Source: Planctomycetota bacterium
GTDB taxonomy: Bacteria > Planctomycetota > Planctomycetia > Planctomycetales > Planctomycetaceae
Assembly: GCA_003669575.1 (NCBI GenBank)
Contig: QWOR01000128.1
Coordinates: 1-11,496, forward strand
Length of the DNA stretch: 11,496 bases
Direction: 5' to 3'
The first letter of the stretch is position 1; every line of letters begins with the position of its first letter. Shown one piece after another: positions 1-6,648 of the stretch. The notes below the pieces were generated by a model. The model was not told where the DNA came from, ran no database searches, and worked only from the letters and a program-made list of their open reading frames with translations. Both the position numbers and the translations under genes were made by a program.

Positions 1-26
1 AACGGCCTTCGCGACAAGGATTGCTA

Positions 27-55
27 TTGTCGATGTTGACCGACCGGACTAGAAA
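27..55 (+). promoter_or_regulatory. possible sigma-70-type promoter of the P450 gene
   Basis: TTGTCG (27-32) and TAGAAA (50-55) are 17 bases apart. Each matches four of six consensus positions. The pair lies about 70 bases upstream of the P450 start. The rest of 1-118 holds no open frame I can support. Weak pattern evidence only. Confidence 0.25.
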
Positions 56-127
56 CCCGTGCTGAATAACGCAGGATTGTCTCGACACGCGGCTGCGGCC
101 CGGTGAGACTCGGCAAGGATGCCAGAC

Positions 128-1561
128 ATGCACGACAACACCTTTCCCCGCATCGCGTCACCATTGCCCCCCATTACTCTGGGCTCGGTGACCAATTTTG
201 CCCGCGATCCAATCCAAACCATGCGTCAGGTCTGGGCCGACCATGGGGAAGTCGCTGCCCTGCAAGAGGAACTGCACCGCCTCTACTTCGTCTTTGGCCC
301 GACCTATAACCATCAGGTCCTGAGCGACACCAATCGCTTCCATTCGCAGTTCTTCGCCGTACGCGGCCCTCGCAAGTCGGCCCAGCGCCGCGTGACCAGT
401 GGCCTCCTCAGCATGAATGGGGAGCAGCATCGCGAACACCGCCGCACCGTCATGGGGCCCTTCCAGAAGAAGTCGATCCAGGCCTACCACGACAATGTCG
501 CTGGCATCACTCAGGACATGATTAACACCTGGACCCCCGGCGAGACGAAGGACATCGCCGAGGAGATGACCCACTACATGCTGCGTCTGACCAGCGCGAT
601 CCTCTTCGGTGTCGATATCCCCGAACTGGCGTATGAGGTCGGCCGCCTGACCGAGCGCTGGGTTTCGCTGAATCACAAGGTCGGCCCCGCGATCTTCTCC
701 TCCGACCCCGGACTGATCGGGTGTTACGACGAGCTGCTGCAATCGGCCGAGGAACTTGAACAGGCGGTCCTCGAGCTGGTTCGCATCCGTCGCAGCGGAC
801 AGCGGGGAACCGATGTGCTGTCCGCACTGCTGCGGGCCCACGATGAACAGGGGGGCGTCACCGACGCTCAGCTGGTCGGACATATTGTTCTGCTCTTTGG
901 CGCAGCTCACCTGACTTCAGCGCACACACTCGCCTGGACGCTCTTCCTGCTGGCTCAGCATCCTGGCGTCATGTCCCAGCTGCACGCTGAACTGCAGGAG
1001 AAACTCGGTGGAGGAAGTCCAACACCGGAACAGATCGAAGAGATGCCGATCCTCGATCGAGTCCTTCGCGAAAGCATGCGGATCCTGCCCGCTTCGGCTT
1101 ATTCGCAACGGATTGCCGCCGAGCCCGTCGACCTCGGACCGTTCCGGCTGAATCCCGGGAATGCCGTGATCTTCAGTCAGTTCATCACCCATCACATGCC
1201 GAGCCTCTTCCCTCAGCCGGAAAAGTTCCTGCCCGACCGCTGGCTGACCGCGAATCCCTCGCCGTACGCCTACCTGCCGTTTGGAGCCGGTCCACGCATG
1301 TGTATCGGAGCGCCGCTCGGCATGATGCAGTTCCGCATCTCGCTGCCGACGATCCTCGGTAAGTTCAAACTCAGCATGGTCTCCGGCTCCGAAGTCCAGG
1401 CCAGTGTCAAATCGACGATGCTCTTCCCCTCATCGCCAATCCTGATGCGGATTGATTCCCAGGACGGAGTCTTTTCCTCGCATACCGTCGGCGGCAACAT
1501 CCATTCGCTGGTCGACCTCCCACCAGCCACCGAGCAGGCCACCATTCGCCGCGCAGCTTAA
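128..1561 (+). CDS. cytochrome P450
   Basis: Heme-thiolate monooxygenase family protein of 477 residues, a typical length for a soluble bacterial P450. The K-helix ExxR motif is ESMR at about 315-318. The meander has PDRW at about 369-372. The heme loop FGAGPRMCIG places the proximal cysteine near residue 392. The I-helix reads GAAHLTSAHT at about 258-267: the usual acid before the conserved threonine is leucine (L262, T263), so oxygen activation may differ from a standard monooxygenase. There is no N-terminal membrane anchor, so it should be cytosolic. No ferredoxin or reductase gene is adjacent, so redox partners must be encoded elsewhere, and the substrate cannot be told. I chose the ATG at 128 because AAGGA at 114-118 lies nine bases ahead of it. 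An in-frame ATG at 119 directly abuts that sequence and would add three residues. The gene converges on the HD-hydrolase gene, leaving 35 bases between them. Confidence 0.95.
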   Translation: MHDNTFPRIASPLPPITLGSVTNFARDPIQTMRQVWADHGEVAALQEELHRLYFVFGPTYNHQVLSDTNRFHSQFFAVRGPRKSAQRRVTSGLLSMNGEQHREHRRTVMGPFQKKSIQAYHDNVAGITQDMINTWTPGETKDIAEEMTHYMLRLTSAILFGVDIPELAYEVGRLTERWVSLNHKVGPAIFSSDPGLIGCYDELLQSAEELEQAVLELVRIRRSGQRGTDVLSALLRAHDEQGGVTDAQLVGHIVLLFGAAHLTSAHTLAWTLFLLAQHPGVMSQLHAELQEKLGGGSPTPEQIEEMPILDRVLRESMRILPASAYSQRIAAEPVDLGPFRLNPGNAVIFSQFITHHMPSLFPQPEKFLPDRWLTANPSPYAYLPFGAGPRMCIGAPLGMMQFRISLPTILGKFKLSMVSGSEVQASVKSTMLFPSSPILMRIDSQDGVFSSHTVGGNIHSLVDLPPATEQATIRRAA

Positions 1562-1576
1562 ACCGCTGCGAACATA

Positions 1577-1593
1577 CGCTCCCCTGGCGAGCG
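1577..1593. other. small stem-loop between convergent genes
   Basis: CGCTC (1577-1581) and GAGCG (1589-1593) form a five-pair stem with a seven-base loop in the 35-base gap between the convergent P450 and HD genes. There is no T-run on either side, so it is at best a weak transcription barrier. Confidence 0.2.
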
Positions 1594-1596
1594 GCA

Positions 1597-2181
1597 CTAA
1601 GCATCTACCAGCTTCTCGACCGCCACCAGCACAGACTTGGCTAGTGACTGCAGCTGCTCCTCGCCATGGTCACAGCATTCCACCATGGCCCGGTGGTACC
1701 ACAGAATCCGCTCTTTCGTTGCGTTAAACCGTCCCCACAGTTCGACACCCTGGTTGCGGTCGTAGGCCATCGACTCGAGGTTATGCAGCTTGTCGGCCAA
1801 GGTAATCGCCCGGGCCTGAATCGGAGCGTCTTTCAGCACCGCCAGATGGTCGCGTTTGCGATCCTCCCAGCTGCGAGGTACCCCGTCCGCGGTCGTCTTC
1901 TTCTCCGACAAGATGTGCACGATGTCCAGCACCTCAGCGGGGAACTGTTCTCGCAGCTCCGCTTCGGTGCAATCCGTATCCTCGATGACATCGTGCAGGA
2001 TGGCCGCTGCGATGACATCGTCTTTGACCCAGCCATGCCGCTGCAGAATCAATGCGACCGCAAACGGATGCATGATGTACGGGATCGAGGTCGCCTTGCG
2101 ATGCTGTGACCGATGCGCCACCGCCGCCACGCGCAGAGCCCGTTCCAGCAACGGCGAAAGCCCAACGAGCGACTCATCCAC
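1597..2181 (-). CDS. HD-domain (p)ppGpp hydrolase-like protein (RelA/SpoT-MESH1 type)
   Basis: A 194-residue protein made almost entirely of an HD phosphohydrolase domain like the hydrolase half of RelA/SpoT. The family's metal and catalytic residues are all visible: H23 in the AHRSQHRK segment, H38 in YIMHP, H63-D64 and E67-D68 in ILHDVIEDT, and D130 in ADKLHN. No synthetase, TGS or ACT domain follows, as in stand-alone small alarmone hydrolases (MESH1). The likely role is cytosolic Mn-dependent removal of the 3'-pyrophosphate from (p)ppGpp, but other nucleotide substrates are possible (MESH1 also acts on NADPH). The start is GTG inside GTGGATGA, overlapping by eight bases the stop of the upstream gene (2174-2902), so translation is probably coupled. 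No good Shine-Dalgarno sequence precedes the GTG. The family assignment is firm; the exact substrate is inferred. Confidence 0.9.
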   Translation of the reverse strand: MDESLVGLSPLLERALRVAAVAHRSQHRKATSIPYIMHPFAVALILQRHGWVKDDVIAAAILHDVIEDTDCTEAELREQFPAEVLDIVHILSEKKTTADGVPRSWEDRKRDHLAVLKDAPIQARAITLADKLHNLESMAYDRNQGVELWGRFNATKERILWYHRAMVECCDHGEEQLQSLAKSVLVAVEKLVDA

Positions 2182-2902
2182 AGCTGTCGAGTCCGGCTGG
2201 CGTGCAGACCTGTTGCATCAACCATACGTTCAAGTCGCGGCAGACTGCCAGTCGGGAGAAATCAATCGACTCCCACTCGGGGCACGCATACTGTCCGGGT
2301 TTTAATCCCCGCTCGGCCAGCATCGAGCGTACCGCTTCACGTTCCGCACCCGACTCCGTCGCCAGGTAGAGCGTCTTGGATTGATCCATAACCGGAGTTT
2401 CGCCAGGCACAACGCCCCACGGGGAAACAGTCGGATTGATCGCCACTCCCCCGGTCACAGGACCAAGGCAATCTGCGAGCAATCGCAGGACACAATCCGC
2501 AGCTGGCCCGACCCCCGCGATCCAGATCCGCTCTCGATGCACCCGGTACTGGGCTGCGATCTCGCGAATGGCGAGAGAGATGCGATTGGCATTCTGACTC
2601 GGTGTCAGTTGAGGCGAGATCGAGATCTCTGCCCCCAGATAGTTCCGCTCGCTCAGGTCAGGAAACCAATCGCGCAGCGTCATCCCGATCGTGTCATCCA
2701 CAGACAACCACAACACCAGCGGATACTGATAATGCGGCTCGTGTCCGATCGGTCTGAACACAACGAGATCGCCCCACTCATCCCACCCCCAGTCGTCACT
2801 CGACCCGGAGGAGAAATGGTCGTCATCGTTATCCAGAAACCCCGAGTCATTCACTGACTCGTCGAACCAGAAGATATCGTCCGATATTGGCCCATCAATC
2901 AC
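2174..2902 (-). CDS. degenerate alpha/beta-hydrolase (esterase/phospholipase-like) protein
   Basis: A 242-residue protein. Its first ~45 residues are acidic and low-complexity (Asp, Ser, Gly, Trp). The part from about residue 60 looks like a serine esterase/phospholipase fold: strand YPLVLWLSVDD where the oxyanion HGxG would sit, the NYLGAEISISP segment, a helix, then strand-turn RIWIAGVGPAAD at about 125-136. The nucleophile elbow GxSxG is absent: glycine (about residue 132) stands where the serine is expected, and the HGxG is also missing. It is therefore probably a non-catalytic member, or one with a different chemistry. No signal peptide is seen. The start is GTG at 2902, preceded by AAAGGAGG with eight-base spacing, the strongest ribosome binding site in the window. 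It is the first gene of a two-gene operon with the alarmone hydrolase. The fold call rests on pattern recognition only, and function is unknown. Confidence 0.75.
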   Translation of the reverse strand: MIDGPISDDIFWFDESVNDSGFLDNDDDHFSSGSSDDWGWDEWGDLVVFRPIGHEPHYQYPLVLWLSVDDTIGMTLRDWFPDLSERNYLGAEISISPQLTPSQNANRISLAIREIAAQYRVHRERIWIAGVGPAADCVLRLLADCLGPVTGGVAINPTVSPWGVVPGETPVMDQSKTLYLATESGAEREAVRSMLAERGLKPGQYACPEWESIDFSRLAVCRDLNVWLMQQVCTPAGLDSCG

Positions 2903-2907
2903 TCGGA

Positions 2908-2918
2908 CAACCTCCTTT
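2908..2918 (-). promoter_or_regulatory. strong Shine-Dalgarno deciding the GTG start at 2902
   Basis: On the minus strand AAAGGAGG lies eight bases before GTG. Most other genes here have weak or no such sequence, so this one stands out and fixes the unusual start codon. Confidence 0.75.
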
Positions 2919-3040
2919 GTCTACGTTCGTCCTGAAGTGTGGAGTGACCCGATCGAGGGGATCGACCAGTTTCCTATCACCCACGGCCCGCACGCGACCA
3001 CCCACTTTTCACGGTGAGCATTCGCATCACACATCCGGCG

Positions 3041-3640
3041 CTACTCACGCTTTCGCGTTTTCACGAGTCTCTCTTCACCATCTTTCATCACACCTCCCCA
3101 CAGCTTCTCCATTGGGAATCGCTTCCCCGGACAGGCTGTGGCCTTGATGTCGGTATGACGAATCACACTTTTTGCGTCGATCTGACACCCCTTCTGCAGT
3201 GCAGCGACCAGATCCTGAAGTGAGTCTAATTGAGCGGGCGTCGGCGGCTCCATCTCAAAGTTCCCGATCAGGCAGACCCCGACTCCCTGCGTGTTGTATT
3301 GCAGGTCGCCAGCATGCGCCCCCTCGCACTGCTCCGTCCAGCGGAACGTCGCAGCCACCTGGCCATCCTTCATTCCGCGGCCATTGCCCACGACGAAGTG
3401 ATAGCCGATCCCGCGCCAGGGGTTTCCATCGGAGTCTTTCCGCTGCTTGTGTGCCGCGTCGATGCTCTCCAAGCTTCCGACTTCCGTGGCACTGTGGTGG
3501 AGGACGATGAACTTCCACTCCCGCAGATTGTCCCGCTGCACCATTCTGGTCAGCGAGACCTCGTGCAGCGGCTCATCGCCGCAGCAAATCCCCGAGTGCA
3601 TGAGGCCGATGACCAAGGCTGCAATGCCGAGCCGATTCAT
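3041..3640 (-). CDS. exported N-acetylmuramoyl-L-alanine amidase (Amidase_2/PGRP fold)
   Basis: A 199-residue protein with an N-terminal signal peptide (hydrophobic stretch at about 4-17, then small residues and Cys-Cys near 19-20). The body is an Amidase_2/T7-lysozyme-like domain that cleaves the bond between N-acetylmuramic acid and L-alanine in peptidoglycan. The zinc ligands can be read off: H48 in VLHHSAT, H162 in IRHTD and C170 in TACPG. The active-site tyrosine corresponds to Y80 (GIGYHF), and T168 sits two before the zinc cysteine as in many PGRP-type amidases. The segments EGAHAG and GVCLIGNF are also family hallmarks. It should act in the periplasm on wall recycling or remodelling. 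The ATG at 3640 has AGAGGA seven bases upstream. A plausible promoter lies at 3720-3749. The Cys-Cys pair is not a good lipobox, so a lipoprotein is unlikely but not excluded. Confidence 0.93.
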   Translation of the reverse strand: MNRLGIAALVIGLMHSGICCGDEPLHEVSLTRMVQRDNLREWKFIVLHHSATEVGSLESIDAAHKQRKDSDGNPWRGIGYHFVVGNGRGMKDGQVAATFRWTEQCEGAHAGDLQYNTQGVGVCLIGNFEMEPPTPAQLDSLQDLVAALQKGCQIDAKSVIRHTDIKATACPGKRFPMEKLWGGVMKDGEERLVKTRKRE

Positions 3641-3719
3641 CGAGTCTTCCTCTGGGAATGGGATGCGAGATTATTCAGTCACATCGATGCGATCGAGCGT
3701 TCCCATCAACGAAGCGTTC

Positions 3720-3749
3720 TTTGTAAGAATGTTGCCAATGACAGGTCAA
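3720..3749 (-). promoter_or_regulatory. candidate promoter of the amidase gene
   Basis: Minus-strand TTGACC (3749-3744, five of six) and TACAAA (3725-3720, four of six) are separated by 18 bases. Transcription would start near 3713, giving a leader of about 70 bases. An AATAAT closer to the gene is an alternative -10 but has no partner -35. Confidence 0.4.
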
Positions 3750-3903
3750 CAGAAGTCCGGCAACTCCAGGGGATCCAGTCACAACGATTCCTCCCGGACT
3801 ACCAATCAGGGACATTGTAGGGGTTGTAGGGGCGTGAAGGCCGCCGACCACCTGACGCGGCCACGCGCGACTTCTCATGTGCCACTGAGCTAAACTGCCT
3901 GCC

Positions 3904-4638
3904 ATGAACACTCCCCTGCACTCCAAATCCACTATCTCCGAGATCCGCACCCGCTTCGACGGCGATGTGGAACGGTTCTCCAACCTCTCCACCGGCCAAT
4001 CGGCGACCATCGACGCGCCACTCGCGATGGAACTCATCACGCGGGCGGCAATCTCCGCCACGCCACAGATCCGCCGCATCCTCGACATCGGCTGCGGAGC
4101 GGGCAACAACACCCTCAAGCTGCGCGAGGTCCTCGGCCACGACTTAGCAGCGGACCTGCTCGATCTGAGCGAGCCGATGCTGGCACGGGCCCGCGAAAGG
4201 CTGCAGGCAGTGAATGCCGGGGAGATCTGTACTATTCAATCCGACTTCCGCGACGCCGAACTCGCCCCCGACAGCTATGACGTAATCCTGGCAGCTGCCG
4301 TGCTGCACCACCTGCGGGATGACTCTGACTGGCGCATGGCGTTCGAGAAGATCTACCGCATCACAGCTCCGGGCGGCAGCGTCTGGATCACCGATCTGGT
4401 CTCCCACGAAACCGACGCAGTCCACGCCATGATGTGGGCCCGTTACGGCGAGTACCTGACCAGCCTGAACGGCGAGGAGTACCGCGACAAGGTCTTCGCC
4501 TACATCGACCAGGAAGACTCCCCGCGTCCCGTCACCTACCAACTCGAATTACTCCGGTCCGTCGGCTTCCAGCACGTCGAACTGCTCCACAAAAACTCGT
4601 GCTTCGCAGCCTTCGGGGCGATCAAACGGAGTGAATGA
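3904..4638 (+). CDS. class I SAM-dependent methyltransferase
   Basis: A 244-residue Rossmann-fold methyltransferase. Motif I is LDIGCGAGNNT at 60-70. An acidic residue after the second strand is within LLDLSEPM (85-92). The motif IV region is SYDVILAAAVLHHL (124-137), followed by the post-motif APGGSVWITDL (155-165). The N-terminal segment with FDGDVERFSNLSTGQ resembles a widespread uncharacterised family and faintly the CmoA-type tRNA methyltransferases, but the CmoA signature is not seen; the substrate is unknown. No membrane segment or signal peptide. No Shine-Dalgarno precedes the ATG. TAAACT at 3891-3896 ends seven bases before the start, which would fit a leaderless transcript. The gene diverges from the amidase and converges on the thioesterase-crotonase gene with 17 bases between stops. 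Confidence 0.9.
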   Translation: MNTPLHSKSTISEIRTRFDGDVERFSNLSTGQSATIDAPLAMELITRAAISATPQIRRILDIGCGAGNNTLKLREVLGHDLAADLLDLSEPMLARARERLQAVNAGEICTIQSDFRDAELAPDSYDVILAAAVLHHLRDDSDWRMAFEKIYRITAPGGSVWITDLVSHETDAVHAMMWARYGEYLTSLNGEEYRDKVFAYIDQEDSPRPVTYQLELLRSVGFQHVELLHKNSCFAAFGAIKRSE

Positions 4639-4655
4639 CCAAAAGTGGCGTGAGA

Positions 4656-5885
4656 TCACTTCCCAAACTTCGCCGACCGCTTCTCCCGGAATGCGGCGAT
4701 TCCCTCTTTCGCATCGGGCAGCTCCAGGCACCGGATGTACCCCGCCGTGTCGGCCAAATAGGTCTGCTTCGGCGTCACGCCCTCATCCGCATGGACCAGT
4801 CGCTTGGTTTCTCGCAGAGCCTCCGCCGGCATCGCGAGCAGTTGGGCTGCCAGTTCCTTCGCCACAGGCAGCACGCGATTCGTCGGGACCACCTCATGGA
4901 CCAGCCCGTACACCAGCCCCTGTGATGCGGTGATCTGCTTCCCTGTCAGGCACAGCTCCAGTGCCCGGGCCTTTCCCACGAGTGCCGTCAGCTGCGCAAT
5001 GCCATACCCCGGTGGCCAGCCCAGCTTGATCTCCGGCATCCCCAGATTCGCTCCGTGGGCAGCAATGCGAAAGTCACATGAATACGCTGCCACACACCCG
5101 CCGCCCAGTGCTGGCCCCTGCAAGGCGGCGATGAAGACTTGCGGCAGACGCTCCCACACGAGGTACAGCCCGGCCTGACGATGGCTCAGTTCGCGAGCAA
5201 CATCCAGCGAGAGCGTCCCCACCTCCGGGACATCATCCCCCGCACAGAACGCCGCCCCGGCCCCCGTCACGATGACGACGCGGATCTCCGGGTGCCCGGC
5301 GAGCCAGCTGTTCACCGCCTCCCAGTCCGAGGTCATCTGCATATTCACCGCGTTCAGCTTCTGCGGTCGATTCAGCGTCACTTTCGCGACGGCCCCGTCG
5401 ACGGAGACCAGCAGTGTCTCCAGCTTTGGTAACGCCCCGGGATTGGGAGTGATATCCAGCGGCAGCATGACGGCCTCCGTGAGCTTCGCCACTTTTTCGT
5501 TCAATCGAGCTGCGAACTTCTCCACACTGATGATGGCCCGGCGATGGGTCCCTTTCCCAATGATGTCGATCTCATCGCGGGCGGTCACCTCAAAGTCGAC
5601 CAGCTTGCCATTCACCGCTGTGACGCGGGCCTCCGCCTCGACCCGGGCCCCCAACGGTGTCGCCGCCAGGTGTTCCACCTGGACTGTGACACCCACCGAC
5701 TCTTCGCCCGGCTCCAGAAACGGCCGGAGCAGTTCTCGCGCGGCGTATTCCATCAGGTGGATCATGGACGGAGTCGAGAAGACAACCGCCCCTCGAGGCT
5801 GATCAGCTCCGAGATGAATCGTCACGTCCGGCGAAACGATCCGCGGGAGCGATGCCGTGAGCCCGGGAATCAATCCTTGACGCAT
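4656..5885 (-). CDS. FlK-like thioesterase / enoyl-CoA hydratase-isomerase fusion
   Basis: A 409-residue two-domain protein acting on acyl-CoA. Residues ~1-130 are a hotdog thioesterase of the fluoroacetyl-CoA thioesterase (FlK) type: T38 in VFSTPSM, E46 in LMEYAA and H72 in VEHLAATP reproduce the FlK triad Thr42/Glu50/His76 with identical spacing (8 and 26). Residues ~155-409 are a crotonase domain: FCAGDD (213-218) and PALGGGC (258-264) form the oxyanion hole, and E285 in MPEIKLG matches the second catalytic glutamate of enoyl-CoA hydratase, while the first is replaced by V265. The crotonase half may thus be an isomerase or hydrolase rather than a hydratase. I chose the ATG at 5885 because the protein then begins MRQGLIPGLT, which looks like the native hotdog start; a GTG at 5915 would add ten residues. 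The soluble protein has no neighbour in fatty-acid metabolism. Confidence 0.88.
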   Translation of the reverse strand: MRQGLIPGLTASLPRIVSPDVTIHLGADQPRGAVVFSTPSMIHLMEYAARELLRPFLEPGEESVGVTVQVEHLAATPLGARVEAEARVTAVNGKLVDFEVTARDEIDIIGKGTHRRAIISVEKFAARLNEKVAKLTEAVMLPLDITPNPGALPKLETLLVSVDGAVAKVTLNRPQKLNAVNMQMTSDWEAVNSWLAGHPEIRVVIVTGAGAAFCAGDDVPEVGTLSLDVARELSHRQAGLYLVWERLPQVFIAALQGPALGGGCVAAYSCDFRIAAHGANLGMPEIKLGWPPGYGIAQLTALVGKARALELCLTGKQITASQGLVYGLVHEVVPTNRVLPVAKELAAQLLAMPAEALRETKRLVHADEGVTPKQTYLADTAGYIRCLELPDAKEGIAAFREKRSAKFGK

Positions 5886-5931
5886 CGCATTCCACTTTCC
5901 CTGAACATGCACCACAGCTGGGGATCAACAC

Positions 5932-5966
5932 GAAAGGCCGATCCCCTCTCTCCGAAAGGACCGGCC
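5932..5966 (-). terminator. probable intrinsic terminator of the acidic-protein gene
   Basis: Minus-strand arms GGCCGGTCC (5966-5958) and GGATCGGCC (5944-5936) form a nine-pair stem with one G-U, a 13-base loop and a short TTT tail. It lies 28 bases after the stop codon at 5995. Confidence 0.6.
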
Positions 5967-5994
5967 CAGCTGATCGAGGGAAATGGACGATTAA

Positions 5995-6321
5995 CTAGAA
6001 ATCGCCATCTGCTTCCTCTTCTTCGTCGAGGTCTTCATCGTCCTCGTCGTCGTCGAAATCACCATCGTCATCGAAGTCTTCGTCGTCGAACTCTTCATCG
6101 TCGACATCGTCGTCTTCGAGCTCATCGTCGTCGAATTCATCGTCGTCGAGATCATCGTCATCATCGAAGTCGTCGTCTTCGTCGTCCTCTTCGTCTTCGA
6201 ACTCTTCGTCTTCATCGTCCCGCATCAGGACATCAAACGAAGTGACGCCGAAAAGAGCCGCCTGTCCGTGCCAGGTCGGGCTGTGAAGAACAGTCATCAG
6301 GTCATCGGTCAGGGTCAACAT
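5995..6321 (-). CDS. hyperacidic small protein with Asp/Glu tail
   Basis: A 108-residue protein I do not recognise. Residues 1-34 are ordinary and could fold into a small helix/strand element (MLTLTDDLMTVLHSP, then WHGQAALFGVTSFDVLMR). Residues 35-108 are almost wholly aspartate and glutamate, broken by single hydrophobic residues. L58, F63, L68, V73, F78 and F83 are exactly five residues apart. There is no Cys or Lys and only one Arg, so the predicted charge is extremely negative. It is a real gene: AAGGTG lies seven bases before the ATG, a hairpin terminator follows the stop, and the opposite-strand frames are plainly shadows of GAT/GAC repeats. Possible roles by analogy to acidic tails include a nucleic-acid mimic, a chaperone for basic proteins or cation binding; none can be chosen from sequence. 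It lies downstream of ychF but is 327 bases away, so it is probably transcribed separately. Confidence 0.8.
   Translation of the reverse strand: MLTLTDDLMTVLHSPTWHGQAALFGVTSFDVLMRDDEDEEFEDEEDDEDDDFDDDDDLDDDEFDDDELEDDDVDDEEFDDEDFDDDGDFDDDEDDEDLDEEEEADGDF
6000..6220. repeat. degenerate trinucleotide (TCG/TCA/TCT) tract
   Basis: The plus strand is a long imperfect run of tcg, tca and tct triplets, the complement of GAY/GAR codons of the acidic tail. Within it, 15-base units recur with a hydrophobic codon at a fixed place. Such tracts can expand or contract in whole codons by slippage without breaking the frame. Confidence 0.7.
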
Positions 6322-6438
6322 GGGCTCTCACCTTGAGCAAACGATCCATCGGTCATCACAACTGAAGAGGTGCTCGCCCAAATCAGCTGTCGCGAATCCC
6401 CCCACTTCGTGGGAATTCACACAGGTCATGCTGCGTTC

Positions 6439-6465
6439 GTTATCGGATACGGGCGGTGATGTCAA
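6439..6465 (-). promoter_or_regulatory. candidate promoter of the acidic-protein gene
   Basis: A perfect TTGACA (6465-6460, minus strand) is followed after 15 bases by GATAAC (6444-6439, four of six). The spacer is short for sigma-70. It would give a leader of about 110 bases. Confidence 0.35.
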
Positions 6466-6610
6466 GCTATGCCCGCCGAGCGGAAACCGAATTCACGGCT
6501 TCTTTTCCAACGCGGGAATGATCGGACGCTCTCTTGTCAGACATGAAGAGAAATTCCGATTTCCGACCAGAGTCACCGATTCCGTGTAAATTCGGTCAAT
6601 AATGAAGCGC

Positions 6611-6634
6611 CAGCGTGCGGTTTTTCCGCCGCTG
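6611..6634 (-). terminator. stem-loop after ychF, possible terminator without T-run
   Basis: CAGCG-GCGG and CCGC-CGCTG arms pair over nine bases with one bulged base and a five-base loop, starting 15 bases beyond the ychF stop. On the minus strand no T-run follows, so it may stabilise the 3' end or be a poor terminator. Confidence 0.35.
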
Positions 6635-6648
6635 TGAGCCCCATCGGC

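Larger units (their letters stand above)
6322..6648. other. intergenic region between ychF and the acidic-protein gene
   Basis: Of these 327 bases, the end next to ychF holds a stem-loop (6611-6634). The middle holds a candidate minus-strand promoter (6439-6465). Near 6401-6413 there is a small CCCAC-TTC-GTGGG hairpin in the presumed leader of the acidic gene. CCGATT-containing near-repeats occur at 6555-6566 and 6575-6584. No open frame has support. Confidence 0.6.

Noticed and set aside
158..910. 250-residue minus-strand frame inside the P450 gene
   Set aside because: Shadow of the P450 codon pattern; no recognisable domain, no start signal.
3814..3834. Two tandem GTAGGGG units in the amidase/methyltransferase gap
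   Set aside because: Only two short copies, no further units nearby and no relation to either promoter; likely chance.
5991..6215. 74-residue Lys/Thr/Ser-rich minus-strand frame
   Set aside because: Out-of-frame reading of the same GAY/GAR repeat; the acidic frame has the ribosome binding site and the longer sensible N-terminus.
6000..6220. The triplet tract as a tandem-repeat array or CRISPR-like element
   Set aside because: It is explained by coding for the acidic tail: codon-phased, imperfect, without spacers.
5544..6245. 233-residue plus-strand frame with an Arg/His-rich end
   Set aside because: Its odd composition is the complement of the Asp/Glu codon tract of the acidic gene and of the thioesterase gene; not a separate protein.
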